Of a stretch of DNA of 50,000 nt, positions 1 to 10,200 are shown one piece after another. The position numbers and the translations under genes were made by a program. The first letter of the stretch is position 1. Each line of letters starts with the position of its first letter. This stretch comes from Symbiodinium natans (lineage: Eukaryota; Sar; Dinophyceae; Suessiales; Symbiodiniaceae), in the NCBI GenBank assembly GCA_905221605.1, contig CAJNDS010000797.1, forward strand, positions 1-50,000, in the 5' to 3' direction. Below the pieces are notes generated by a model that made no database searches, had not been told where the DNA came from, and worked only from the letters and a program-made list of their open reading frames with translations.

Positions 1-101
1 TTTTTCAAAATTTCAAAATCCATCACCAAGAAATTATGAGAATTAAATATTCCTCCAAAAAGAATACTACGATATTTACGAAATTTGGTCATCCCATAAT
101 A

Positions 102-270
102 TTTAAATTTTCCAGAGACAGATTACCACGATTTTTGTCGAATTTAGAAATTTCCAGAAAAAGATTACCTCATCATTTACGAAATTTGGAAGTTCCCAGA
201 AAGAGACTACCATATTATTTGTGAAGCTTTGAGATTCCCAGAGAAAATCGCGAAATTTATTCTTTTCTGT
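102..270. repeat. 42-bp degenerate tandem repeat, about 4 copies
   Basis: Units begin near 102, 144, 186 and 228, exactly 42 bp apart, each with an AT-rich core followed by a CCAGA(A/G)A(A/G)A motif. Because 42 is divisible by three, a short ORF runs through it with a 14-residue repeat (LEISRKRLPHHLRN, then LEVPRKRLPYYL). The ORF is probably a by-product of the repeat period, not a gene. Confidence 0.75.
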
Positions 271-1524
271 CCTCATTAAACCCTGGTGGAAATAAATACA
301 ACAATTATTCATTTTCAAACTTAACTTGTAAAGTCAATCTTACAGCCGTAGGTTTCCGACGCCCTGCGGGCACCGTAGACACAAACCCGCGTGCACGTTG
401 GACACAAAACCCGTGTGCACGTTAGAAAGCACGCCCCTCACTCGTATATATGGAAGTATGCACATATGTAAGTGTACGCAAATGATGATTCCAGTATGTC
501 AGTGGGCACACATGTCTCTGTCGTCGTTATGCATACGTAGAATATGTACATGTAGCACATGTAATATGTACCTTATGTATATCGGACGAAATGTAGAATA
601 TGAACAGAGCCGTGTAAAAAGAACAGGGTCCGACAGCGACGACTGTGCTGCGATGATTGTTGCAACATGAAGGTGCATTCCCGCATCTCACGAGGCTGCC
701 CGCGCGAGGCAAGATTCACCGGATACTGCCAGCCACCCTCCTCTTTGGATGTCGGTGCCTTTGACTTGGGCTGCGGAAGCAGAGCGAGGAGCAGAGGGCA
801 CATCAGGGGAGTTTCTTCTGGCCAGCAGGGGCTGTTGCCAAGGAGAAGAGATGAGATTGCCGGATGGTGCGGCAGCCGCGGGACAACCCATGGCTGATGG
901 TAGTCGCTAGGTGCGGCCGCGCAGGGTGGCAGGTGCAAGTAACCCTAGCCATCGCCCGCTTGAAAAACCAAGGGATTTCGCTTGAACCTACCAATCGAAT
1001 CTGCTTCGCTTGAAAATACCATGTGCACGTGGTATTTTTTCTGGCGGACCTGCTTGGAATCGTATGGGGTGCTATGTTCTCCGCGAGGTTCTCCGCTAGG
1101 TTTTAGTCAATGACTTGCGCAAGCGAAGACGTGCTTCCGCTTGGTTTCTGCTTCACTCTCCGCTAGGCTTCCGGCTCCCAGAAACCTGGTCGATCCGCTT
1201 GAAAATACCAATCAAGCCCAATCCGCCTGAAACTAGCATGTGAACTCGTTTTTTTCTGGTGGCCGGTGCATAGGGAAAGCCTACAGACATAGCTACAGAA
1301 ATGAATACGACCTGGGGAATGCCCGGGTCGGGAAGATGCTAGCACTTGGACTGAGGCGAAAGCAGTTGTTGCGAGGTCGCTAAATCATAATTCGAACTCT
1401 CCAGCACTGGTGGCTGGACACTCACCAGCCCTGAAAGGGCTCGAAAACTTGCCGCCTAATCCCTTCCTCCTATAAAAATCAATAAACCCCCAAGGGGGGG
1501 GGGGGCTCTGAAGTAGTCTGAAAC
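271..1524. other. no recognised gene; diverged direct repeat inside
   Basis: No reading frame here resembles a known protein on either strand. It holds short GTGCACGTT-type repeats (about 389-425), a diverged direct repeat pair (about 984-1050 and 1190-1262) sharing CGCTTGAAAATACC and TTTTTTCTGG blocks, and a G12 run near 1495-1506. Confidence 0.5.
984..1262. repeat. diverged direct repeat pair
   Basis: Copy 1 (about 984-1050) and copy 2 (about 1190-1262) share, in order, CGCTTGAA, TACCAATC, a CTTGAAAATACC/CCTGAAACTAGC block, CATGTG, and TTTTTTCTGG followed by (C/T)GG. By eye they agree at about 70 percent of positions. Nothing in them codes for a recognised protein. They may be remnants of a dispersed element or of a local duplication. 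Confidence 0.45.
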
Positions 1525-3930
1525 CTAGTACAGCCCAAAAATAAAAGATTGAAACCTGCTGTATGACTGAGCCAGCAAGCTACAAGGATGGGTTGTTTGG
1601 ATATTTATAGGGGGAAGGGATTGAATGAACTCGCGCGAATAGGTCGACCGCAGCCTTTGCCACTCAGTCCTTGCTCTTAATGCGGTACTTCCACTTGACA
1701 CGATCCTGCTAAAGCACCGGATTCTCGACACATTCTTCCAAGTTGATACGTCACACATGGCCACACTGATGCACGCTGGCTGTAGAGCGTGCAAGGCTAT
1801 AATCTACGACATGCAAACTTGCACATTACTTGCCTTGATCTTCTTCGAATGAAACTGCAGCAGCACATTGGAGACATCCTCATCGATGAAGGCACGCATG
1901 ATTGCCTGTCCTGCAGCATTCAGAGGATAGTGCACGGCAAAATGACCATCATCCTGTCCAGCACATCTCGGGGCTTCGCGTGCAACCACTGATTGATGTA
2001 TTCGGCCAGTCTCTTCGGAGGCTGAGCATTGCGCTAAGCTGCAGCGCAAGTCAGGCCCTAGGCTGCGTCCTCTAAAACATGAGTGCCCGTCCTGCGGGGT
2101 GCGTGTTCTTCTTGGCGTATTCCGTCAGATCGACACGCACATCGTCCACTTTCACCACCACTCGCCGCTCGTCCCTCGGTTTGTGGTCGACCGCCTGCAG
2201 TGCCTCCGGTGAATCTACAGCACTCCCTAGCGACTTCTCAAACATCGTCAAACGCATGCACGTGCTGATGACTCACTGATGACCCGATTCTGCACCTCGA
2301 GGGCTTCCCACTGGCGGGATTCCAGCCTCTCCTTCAAGTCCTCATCCTTGGGCCCTGGGGCACCATGAACCCTACTGTAGCAGACTTGCATGCATTTTGA
2401 GCGAGTCCTGGCCTTCCAGATGCCGCCGAAGCTGGCTCGTGATCGGCACGACCCAGCGGATGTGCGCAGCGCGCCACAGCATCCAACAGAGCATACATGC
2501 CTTGAACCGGGCCCGAATAGCATCATCCACCTGGAGCAACACCAGAATCTGGACGCGCAACTGCGCCACGCCCTCAAGCACAAGCCCGAGGCGAAGTGCC
2601 TGGTCGTTTGTCCAGCGTTCTGGTAACTGAGCTGCGTCTCGCTGGAAGCCCTCGTCTTTGGGCTCCGTGCCCACCAGGACAGCGTCCGTGACCGGGACAA
2701 AGCTGTTCTGGGAACCCGTCGCGCCCTGCAAGGTCTTGGCCACGCATGGCCAGTCCTCAGACTTAATGTGGGGCATCGACGTGTGCAAGATCTTGAGTAC
2801 ATTCTCCAGGTTCGTATTCAAGACTCCCAGAACTCTTTGCACGTCGGTGGCGGACCAAACAATCCTTGCGGCAAGAGGACACAATGCCCATGGGGGGCGC
2901 AACCCTCTCGGCGCACACATCCCCATTGCGGCCACCTTCCGCAAAAGTGCGCTCTGGTGGGAAGCCACCTCCCCCAGGAATGGGATCATCGCAGACTCCT
3001 GCTGAAGGTGCATCGTGACGAACGCTTCGAGGACAGAGCGCTTCTCTTTCGGAATGCCATGGTGGGTGTAAAGCCGGATTGACTGGATTGACCTGGGGTC
3101 GTAGTGCTTTCCCAAGGCAGGGCAACAGTTGTGCTCGATTGATAGAGAGGCGGAAGGATCACCTCAGATGTCTTAAAATGTGACGAGAACGCACCGAAGT
3201 GACTGTTCTAGCCCGCTGACAAAAAGATTCCGACACAGGGGCTGTGCAGAATTCGACATTTCCGCATCTCCGCATGAACACCTGTCGACGTCAAGTTACC
3301 CGATCCCCCGCTCCACTCCTTGATCTCATCTGCGCAGCTCCGGGCGAAGGCTTGAAAGCGTTGGTCGAACCCGTGGGTGGAAAGCAGAGTGCCGAAGTTG
3401 AGGGCCAGGTAGTACCCGTCTTCGACACGCTCGAGGTCAAGACGTGTTAGCTCTTGGCGGATATTGCTGTCCTCCGACAACTTGTCGATCGTCTTCTCGA
3501 GCTCCTCTTTGCGTTCCTGCAGGTGAACGAACAGTGGAGGAATACACAGGAAGAGATGCGACTAAGCCAAGCGGAGTTCCGAAGGCGCTGGCCTGTGTCA
3601 GCTCCTTCTCGCGGTACTCCTGGTGGGAGCACACATCGCTGCAGGCAACTGACTATGGTGTTTTTGTCACACATCTGACATCGTCTGAATCTGGCAGCAC
3701 ACAATCTGAATCTGCAGCTGGCTCCTCGACGGTCTTGCTCATGAGCTCGAGGCACGGCATCTGCTCTCCACGGAACCACTTGAAGTCGGGAGGCTGTGAC
3801 TTGAAGAAGCCCTTCAGCGTTATCTCACTTGCAACTTCGGCGGCGCGACGAGCATGTCCCCATGCAGCCTGCGAGACGATGTCACTTCGGATCTTCAAGC
3901 GACTGCCTGCGGAGTTCAAAATTGTTTTGA
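1525..3930 (-). CDS. unidentified multi-exon gene
   Basis: I do not recognise the product. The minus strand shows a run of coding-like blocks bounded by AG acceptors and GC/GT/GA donors, like the identified genes nearby. Blocks in order of transcription: about 3930-3690 (SRLKIRSDIVSQAAWG, then FKSQPPDFKWFRGEQMPCL); about 3630-3585 (CSHQEYREKELTQ, ending at a GC donor); 3520-3250 (ERKEELEKTIDKLSEDSN, a charged probable coiled coil, then YYLALNFGTLLSTHGFDQRF); 3110-2930 (YDPRSIQSIRLYTHHGIPKE); 2850-2370 (ATDVQRVLGVLNTNLENVLK); 2340-2290 (PKDEDLKERLESRQWEALEV); 2235-2085 (ERRVVVKVDDVRVDLTEYAK); 1930-1830 (NAAGQAIMRAFIDEDVSNVL). A possible C-terminal block lies at 1730-1540. The blocks look mainly helical. 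Start, stop and the number of genes are uncertain. Confidence 0.45.
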
Positions 3931-5107
3931 GGTATGGACACTGAAAGCTGGACTGGCGTCCATCTTCGCAGTGCAGTCCGTCCTGTGCCGTCACCGCTGT
4001 TGTACTGCGGCAAGGACGAATATAGGCTGAGGCGCTGAAAGCAAAAGGCTGCGCGGCAGCAAGCGCCAACTGCCTGCCTTCAGAAAGCCCTTTGTCACCC
4101 GTGGCCGTGGCAACAGCTGGCATGAAGCACCATCTTCACACCAAATCGCTCCAATCCACTGCCATGGCGCGAAGCTGCTCGGCACGATACGGCGCGAGCT
4201 GTGAAAATGTGGTTCTATTCATACAGGGAACCCACAAATTAGCATCACCAACAACCAACATTCAGAACTTGTTGCGCCTGCTTCCGAGTTTCTTTCTTTG
4301 CGGCATGCAATTTGGACTAATGCCTGTAATTAAAAGAACTATGGTCTGCCAGCATTGTTACACCCAACCTCTTCAAACTCTACTTGAAAGCTGGGTACGG
4401 TCACTCAAATGCCAACCAAGAACATACCTGCTGCGATTGTCTTTTGCTTCACAACCCATCTCCCGAGCGCTGGAGCCGATGTTGAAGAGGCGGCAAACGT
4501 TCATTCAAACACAATAGATTTACTACGGGCTGTCGAAACCGACTCTAAATTATGTGCTGCAACAAAGCCCCACTCATCATTGATTCTGATCCTTGGTCAT
4601 GATAATTCGAACTCTTAAGCTTTTCATTTTGTCTCTGCCAACCTGGAGGGTTTCTCTGTATGTCCTGCGTATCAGGTTGCGTGAAGGCATGCCTGACCGC
4701 CAAATCAAGAGTTGGTGCGGGCGAGGGCGTTGCGCTGCGCAGCTGCTGCAAAGATGCCTGCAGCAGCACTCCAGGCACTCCAGGCACTCCAAGCACTCTG
4801 CACCATTGAGATACTTGACATCTACGAAAGCAAGTTCTCGTTCACTACGAAGCTGAGGTCTGAGCATGCTCTCGCCACCCGCATTGCCACCTGCCTAAAA
4901 GCCTTGTATCTGCCATTGCAGATTAAAATTTCAGGCCTCTTGGCTGGCTGGGTTCGCCAAACTGCCACAAAAGCAATAAGAGAAGCTTCGCTTTGCAGCG
5001 AACGAACGCAGAGCAATTCCAACGTGGATTGGCGAGTCTATACTGTCCTTTGTGGGATCATTGGAATACTCTGCTACTTCTATGTAAAGCAAGGCATCAG
5101 AGGCGGC
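3931..5107. other. no recognised gene between unknown gene and HSP60
   Basis: Several overlapping frames are open, but none gives recognisable protein or a consistent exon chain. A CTCCAGGCA-type triplicated 10-mer sits at about 4765-4800. The region is probably the intergenic or untranslated stretch downstream of the HSP60 stop codon at 5108-5110. Confidence 0.4.
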
Positions 5108-7226
5108 TCAGAAGCCACCCAGGCCATCTTGTCTCAGCCCAGCCTGCTTCAAGCTGCGCTTGCAAGGCACAGCTGGGCCAAACTTACAATTGTCCACTTC
5201 TGGGCACACCACCTGCTGGTATGGAGAGAGCGGGCGCTCACCAGCTGCCTTCTCTTCCACTTCTTCCGCAATGATTGCCTCGCGCTCTAACACTAAGCAA
5301 TGCCGAGACAGGTGTTCACGCAGTTCTGGCTGTTAGTTACAGTCGCACCTCGGTCGTGGTCATCAGCGACGCGACTGAAACCGCGTCGGCAAGAGCTGTT
5401 CGCACAACTTTGGTGGGGTCAATGATGCCGGCCTGCAGAAAAACAAACCGAACTTGCAAGGATGAGTGCCACTGCTACTGCAGGCTACCGCCTCGATCAT
5501 GTCAACAAACTGTCCGGTCTGAGCATTGAAGCCCTTGGACAGGTTCTTGTCCTGTGATCTGCAGCATCAGCATACAAGCAAAAGGCGCGTGAGCTCAAAT
5601 GGCTGCACGATCCTTGGAGAGGGTCTGCACAACGACGGCACCTTCCTCTCCAGCATTCCTGAAGGTGTGAAAGTTGAAAGACTGTGAAAAAGCAATGCTG
5701 CGTAATGCTGCTTTACATCAGGAGGTCAGCACACATAAGAGCAAGGATGGCAAAAGTGCCATTTCGGCACGGACTTCCATGAAAGCAATCTCGCCCGCTC
5801 TCGCTGTCAAGTGTCTGAGCAATCTGGATGCAGGGCTGCTTCAGGGCGGCCTGAAGACTTCAAAGCTGAGTGAGTCATTTACGGGGCCATTTCTGGGTCA
5901 TTTTTGGAGTGTCTCGAGCCAAGCCCTGGCCTTGATGGCATCCACTCCCACTTGCTGGTCCAAGCTCTCCAGCTTCACACCCTCCGCACTCTGCGCTCCG
6001 CACTCTGCGCTCCGCGCTCTGCACTCTGCTCTTTCGCGCGAAAATGACTCTACAAAAAAACACACACCTCCAGCTTCATGGTGGCATAGAGAAGGGCAGT
6101 GCCTCACTTGCACGCTCGAAAGGAGTTGAGTCACACTCATCCGTTCATGCGAATCTCATCAGAGATGGGAAAAATTTGTTGAAGCCAACCGGCTTCATCC
6201 TGCGGTTTCGCTGGCATGCACGGGTTTTCTGGCCGTCTGGCGCTTTCGCTTGAAAGATCTTGAAAGCATGGAAACGCGACATGATCTTACAACCCGCCCC
6301 CTTATCTTCTTCTGGCTTCATTGCAAAAGGCACACGTTGCGAGAACGTATGAAGTTGATAGATAATACAAGGCGCTCAAACCTGTTCCACCCACACGCAA
6401 GCCTCAACTATGAAGACGAAAACGCATGCAAACTACCTGCGACATCCTTAAACTAGGAGCATGTCGTGACAGCGAGCGCCACATGATTGCACAACAGAAA
6501 GAGAAAACAGGTCGGTCAGAGCGCAAAACCTAGTTGATCCATGCCAGCACATGTCCCACTTCTCCGCTCGCCGACACACGTGAAAGCCCAAACGAGCCCA
6601 CTTGAGCACGAGTCAAGCTTTCAGGCCGTCCGACCCAACAGGGAAGCACTGCATGAGAGAAACCAGGCATTTCTGAGAGGAAGAGGCGCCAGCGAGGTGT
6701 GTGCACGGGGACCGTCGAAGCCCCGAAAGACTGAAAACGACGAAGAGTCCGAAAGTCCGAAGAGAGCTCGGAAGCCATTGGAACCCACTTTTACAAAATG
6801 CAAAAAGCCATCACAAGCCTTTCGCTTACAGTTTCTGCTCTCCCATGAAAGGCAAGACTGAAAAGATCAAGCGCCTCCACCGGGCACGATGCCGCCCTCC
6901 AGGGCAGCTTTCGTGGCATTCAAGGCATCGTTCAGGCGGTCCTGGCTAGAAGTTTGAAGTGCCGGCTCGGAGGCTTAAGAACTTAGGATGATGCAGCCTT
7001 GACTTCATTGACTTCGACCTCGCTGGAACCACCCACCTGTCACAAAGCTCCACGAAGCTTGACTCCTTGACTCTCTATTTTGCCGAGCCGATGTAAGCTG
7101 CCAAGATTTTTTCTCATAGTCAAGTGGGGTCATGAGTCTCGTGCTAAGTACTGAGTGAACTGTTATCCTGGCCTTGATGACCGCGACACCTCCACCCAGC
7201 TTTGCCAATCGCTCCTTCATCTTATC
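5108..7226 (-). CDS. HSP60: HSP60 exon block D: C-terminal equatorial domain and stop
   Basis: Exons: 7173-7226 [18 protein letters not shown] (donor GC); 6998-7036 [13 protein letters not shown] (GC); 6875-6941 [20 protein letters not shown] (GC); 6068-6102 [11 protein letters not shown] (GT); 5931-5981 [17 protein letters not shown] (GC); 5816-5850 [11 protein letters not shown] (GA); 5613-5658 [15 protein letters not shown] (GA); 5492-5551 [20 protein letters not shown] (GC); 5349-5432 [20 protein letters not shown] (GT); 5242-5278 [12 protein letters not shown] (GT); 5108-5127 GLGGF plus TGA. The last coding exon is only 20 nt. The 770-bp intron before 6102 is one of the longest in the gene. 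A GCACTCTGCGCTCC-type repeat lies at 5981-6032, immediately upstream of the 5931-5981 exon. Confidence 0.88.
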
Positions 7227-10200
7227 CTGAAGAACCCAGATAAACCCAGCGACATGCTGCGACCAGCAAGACCAGCGTCTGCAGAGCTCCCATTCTCTGT
7301 CCAAGTCCTTCTCGTACTCAGACGCGGATGCTTCGATAGTGTCCCGGATGGCCTCACACCTCTCCTGCATGATTCAGCAGCTTCGCAGGGGCGGATACTT
7401 AAGCTGGCCCGTAGTTTCACCTCAATCCTCGCTTTCTCTCCCGCTCCATCCAGCAGGACGGTGCTGTCCTGCCACATCCCCGTCACATGGCACGTTAGTG
7501 TGGCTCGTCTGAGCTCAACCGTAGACAAGCTTTTTTTCGTTGTGGGGGAAAGAATAGAAGGACGGGACAGGGCGGCTGTGGGCCTTGTCAATGGTGATGG
7601 TTTTGGCGGTGCCCAGCTGTGAGAGCTGAGCTTCCTGGCAAGGCATCTCGTGCGAGATTCACCGGGGAGGCGGTGCTCGGGCCTCAAGCTTGCCCCCAAG
7701 CTCCTCGGTGATGAGCTCGGCACCGGTCAGAACGCAGAGATCCTCTCACGTCTGAAACTCGCCTGGGCCTTTGTACTAGCAGCATGCTCCGGCTGCCCTG
7801 TGCTCCCCCCGGATCCTGCAGGATCGCCTTCCGGTTGTCACCGAAGCCAGGCGCCTTCACGGCAGCCACCTCTGGGTTTGGCAGGGTGTTCACAGTACGC
7901 AAGGCCTGAGAAGCCTTTTGGCATCCTTTTGAGGAGTCATCGCAGTCGCGCAAACAAACCTCTGTGTGGAAGTTTTACGTCGCAGCCCAAAGAGCCTTGA
8001 GGCCGCCCCGCAGCTTGTTCACAATGAGCATCGACAAGGCCTGCAGGACCCCGTGAAGTAAAATCGGATGTTGAAGACACTCGGGCAAAATCGCAAAAGG
8101 CCTCGCCATCTACATCCTCCGCGATGATCAGGAGAGGTTTCTGCACCTTCGCGACCTCCGCTTGTCCACTTGCTGCCCTACTCATCGGCACTGGGAGCTG
8201 CAGAGCTGATGCTCGATCAGCCCCGAAAACGTGCCTAAACATTGAACAACAGCAATTCCTCATGTTGCTGGCGGGTGCTAGTGCCGTTCTGGGCCGTTTG
8301 TGTCTGGGGCTACCGAAGCCCGACCCCTCGAAACACGAGAAACACCAACTGAGACACATGTGAAAAAGATTTGCTTGGCACGAAATGGAAGATGCGCGAC
8401 AAGGATCCTACGGGCCTGGACCTAAGCTTCCGGACCCCATCAGCATGCAACAGGTTTAGATGCAGCGCTGGGGCTTCTCATCACGTACAATTAGTGAAGT
8501 CCCAGTGCTCAGAGCGCAAGCGTTCCGGCAAAATGGGTGTGCCCGCGGCGACTTCTTCAAAGCATGCCAGTCAAATTTGAGCTTGAATTCAACAAGGATC
8601 ATGATTGTAGTTTAGAATGTGTCAGGGTCCAATGTGTCAGACAACTAAAGTATTGATCGATTCAATAATTAAGATGCGGCCATATGGCACGAAGGAGATT
8701 CATTCTGCGAATCAAAGCCTTCCACGAGTGTGTTGCAGGCAGAACGTTGGGAACGGAACCTTTCGTCCAGAATGGCTGGCCCTACTGACTGTGTCGCCTT
8801 AGCCGTAGCCACTTCTGAAGACCGAATCTGAGCGCGCTGGAATTTTTTGCTGTATCCCAGAAACTCAAAGCTGAGACTCGCCCAAACATTGTGACAAATT
8901 AAACCTTGCGACGCTTGCAAGATCTTGCAAGCGCCACTAAGCAGCGTGTGCGGCGTGACCACCAGCACGATGGACCCAAAGATCAGTGCAAGCAGAATCT
9001 TGGGAGTAAGCACGCTTGCACTGTAGCAGACACATGGTACATATCATCAAATTGCAACACATGCACAGGGACGTGACTGCACCCCGCTGTAGATTGTACA
9101 TGGTTGCTTAAGGTCTGTGGCCCATCCAGCCCCGTTGGACAATGGTTCGGGAGTGAAGCATGGGGTTCAGGCGTTTTGGGATTGAACCATTCTTGGGGTT
9201 GTGGGTGTGGCATGGTTTGGGGGTTGCGGCTTGAGGTTTTAAGGGTCCCTTATTGAGGGAGGGAATGGAGAGGAGAACAAGAGGGGCCACTGCTGAGCGC
9301 CCGCCCACACACACACACACACCCACCCACCCACCCACCCACCCACCCACGCACGCACGCCCGCCCGCCCGCCCGCCCGCCCGCCCGCGCGCGCGCGCGC
9401 GCGCGCGCGCGCGCGCGGCGGAGGGAAAGGTCAGACGAGTCAAGCCAAAGAAACTTTTAACCAACATCTTCCTCTCCCATCCTGTTGTACCCCTTCCCGC
9501 ACTGCCTGCTCCAAAACCGGCAAGATGGCCTGCTCAGAGGCTGAGGGAAGCAGTAGAAGCAGTCAAAAGTTGCAGAGACTGATGAAGCTTCCGCCCACCA
9601 AATCTACGAGCTTGGGGAAGCCTGGACTGAGGAAATCTTCTTGTCGAAGATCAAGATGAGCGGATTCTGGCACGAGTGAAAAGGAGATACGAGCACTCAG
9701 AGCAGCTGCCCCACAGACCGCACCACGCCTCCAATTCCACCTTCTGCGCCTGCACTTAAGACATGCAAGCCGACACCGAGGTCGACATTTTCTTTCAGTG
9801 CTGGCCTTCACGTTCGTGATGAAGTACGGCGAGATGTACCTCCAAAAGGAAGACAACTGGCGGTAGCTGGCGGGCAATCTGACCAGCCGTCTCTGTGGGC
9901 ACCCGCGATCCAGCTGCATGCCTTCCACCACCTGGGGGAAGACAGAAGGGAGGCAAGGGCTGCTGTACAACAGCGAAAAACTGCTGTCTGCAGTGCTGCT
10001 GTAAATGCGACAGACAAGCAACCCCGGCCTCCAGCTCGTGGTCCATGGTCTTGCCATCAGACCTGTCCACAAAAACTTGGCAAACCTAAGAGGAAGCTTC
10101 CGGTAAGCCGGCTAAGAGGTATTTCGAGGGGTCAGCTAAATCCATGCCGCTCAGCTTGGGCCAGGACACTGTGATGGTACCGTCCTTGCCAACCTGATCC

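Noticed and set aside
9108-9582. Arg/Gly- and Pro-rich open frames across the compound microsatellite
   Set aside because: Produced by the simple repeats; the tract is inside an HSP60 intron.
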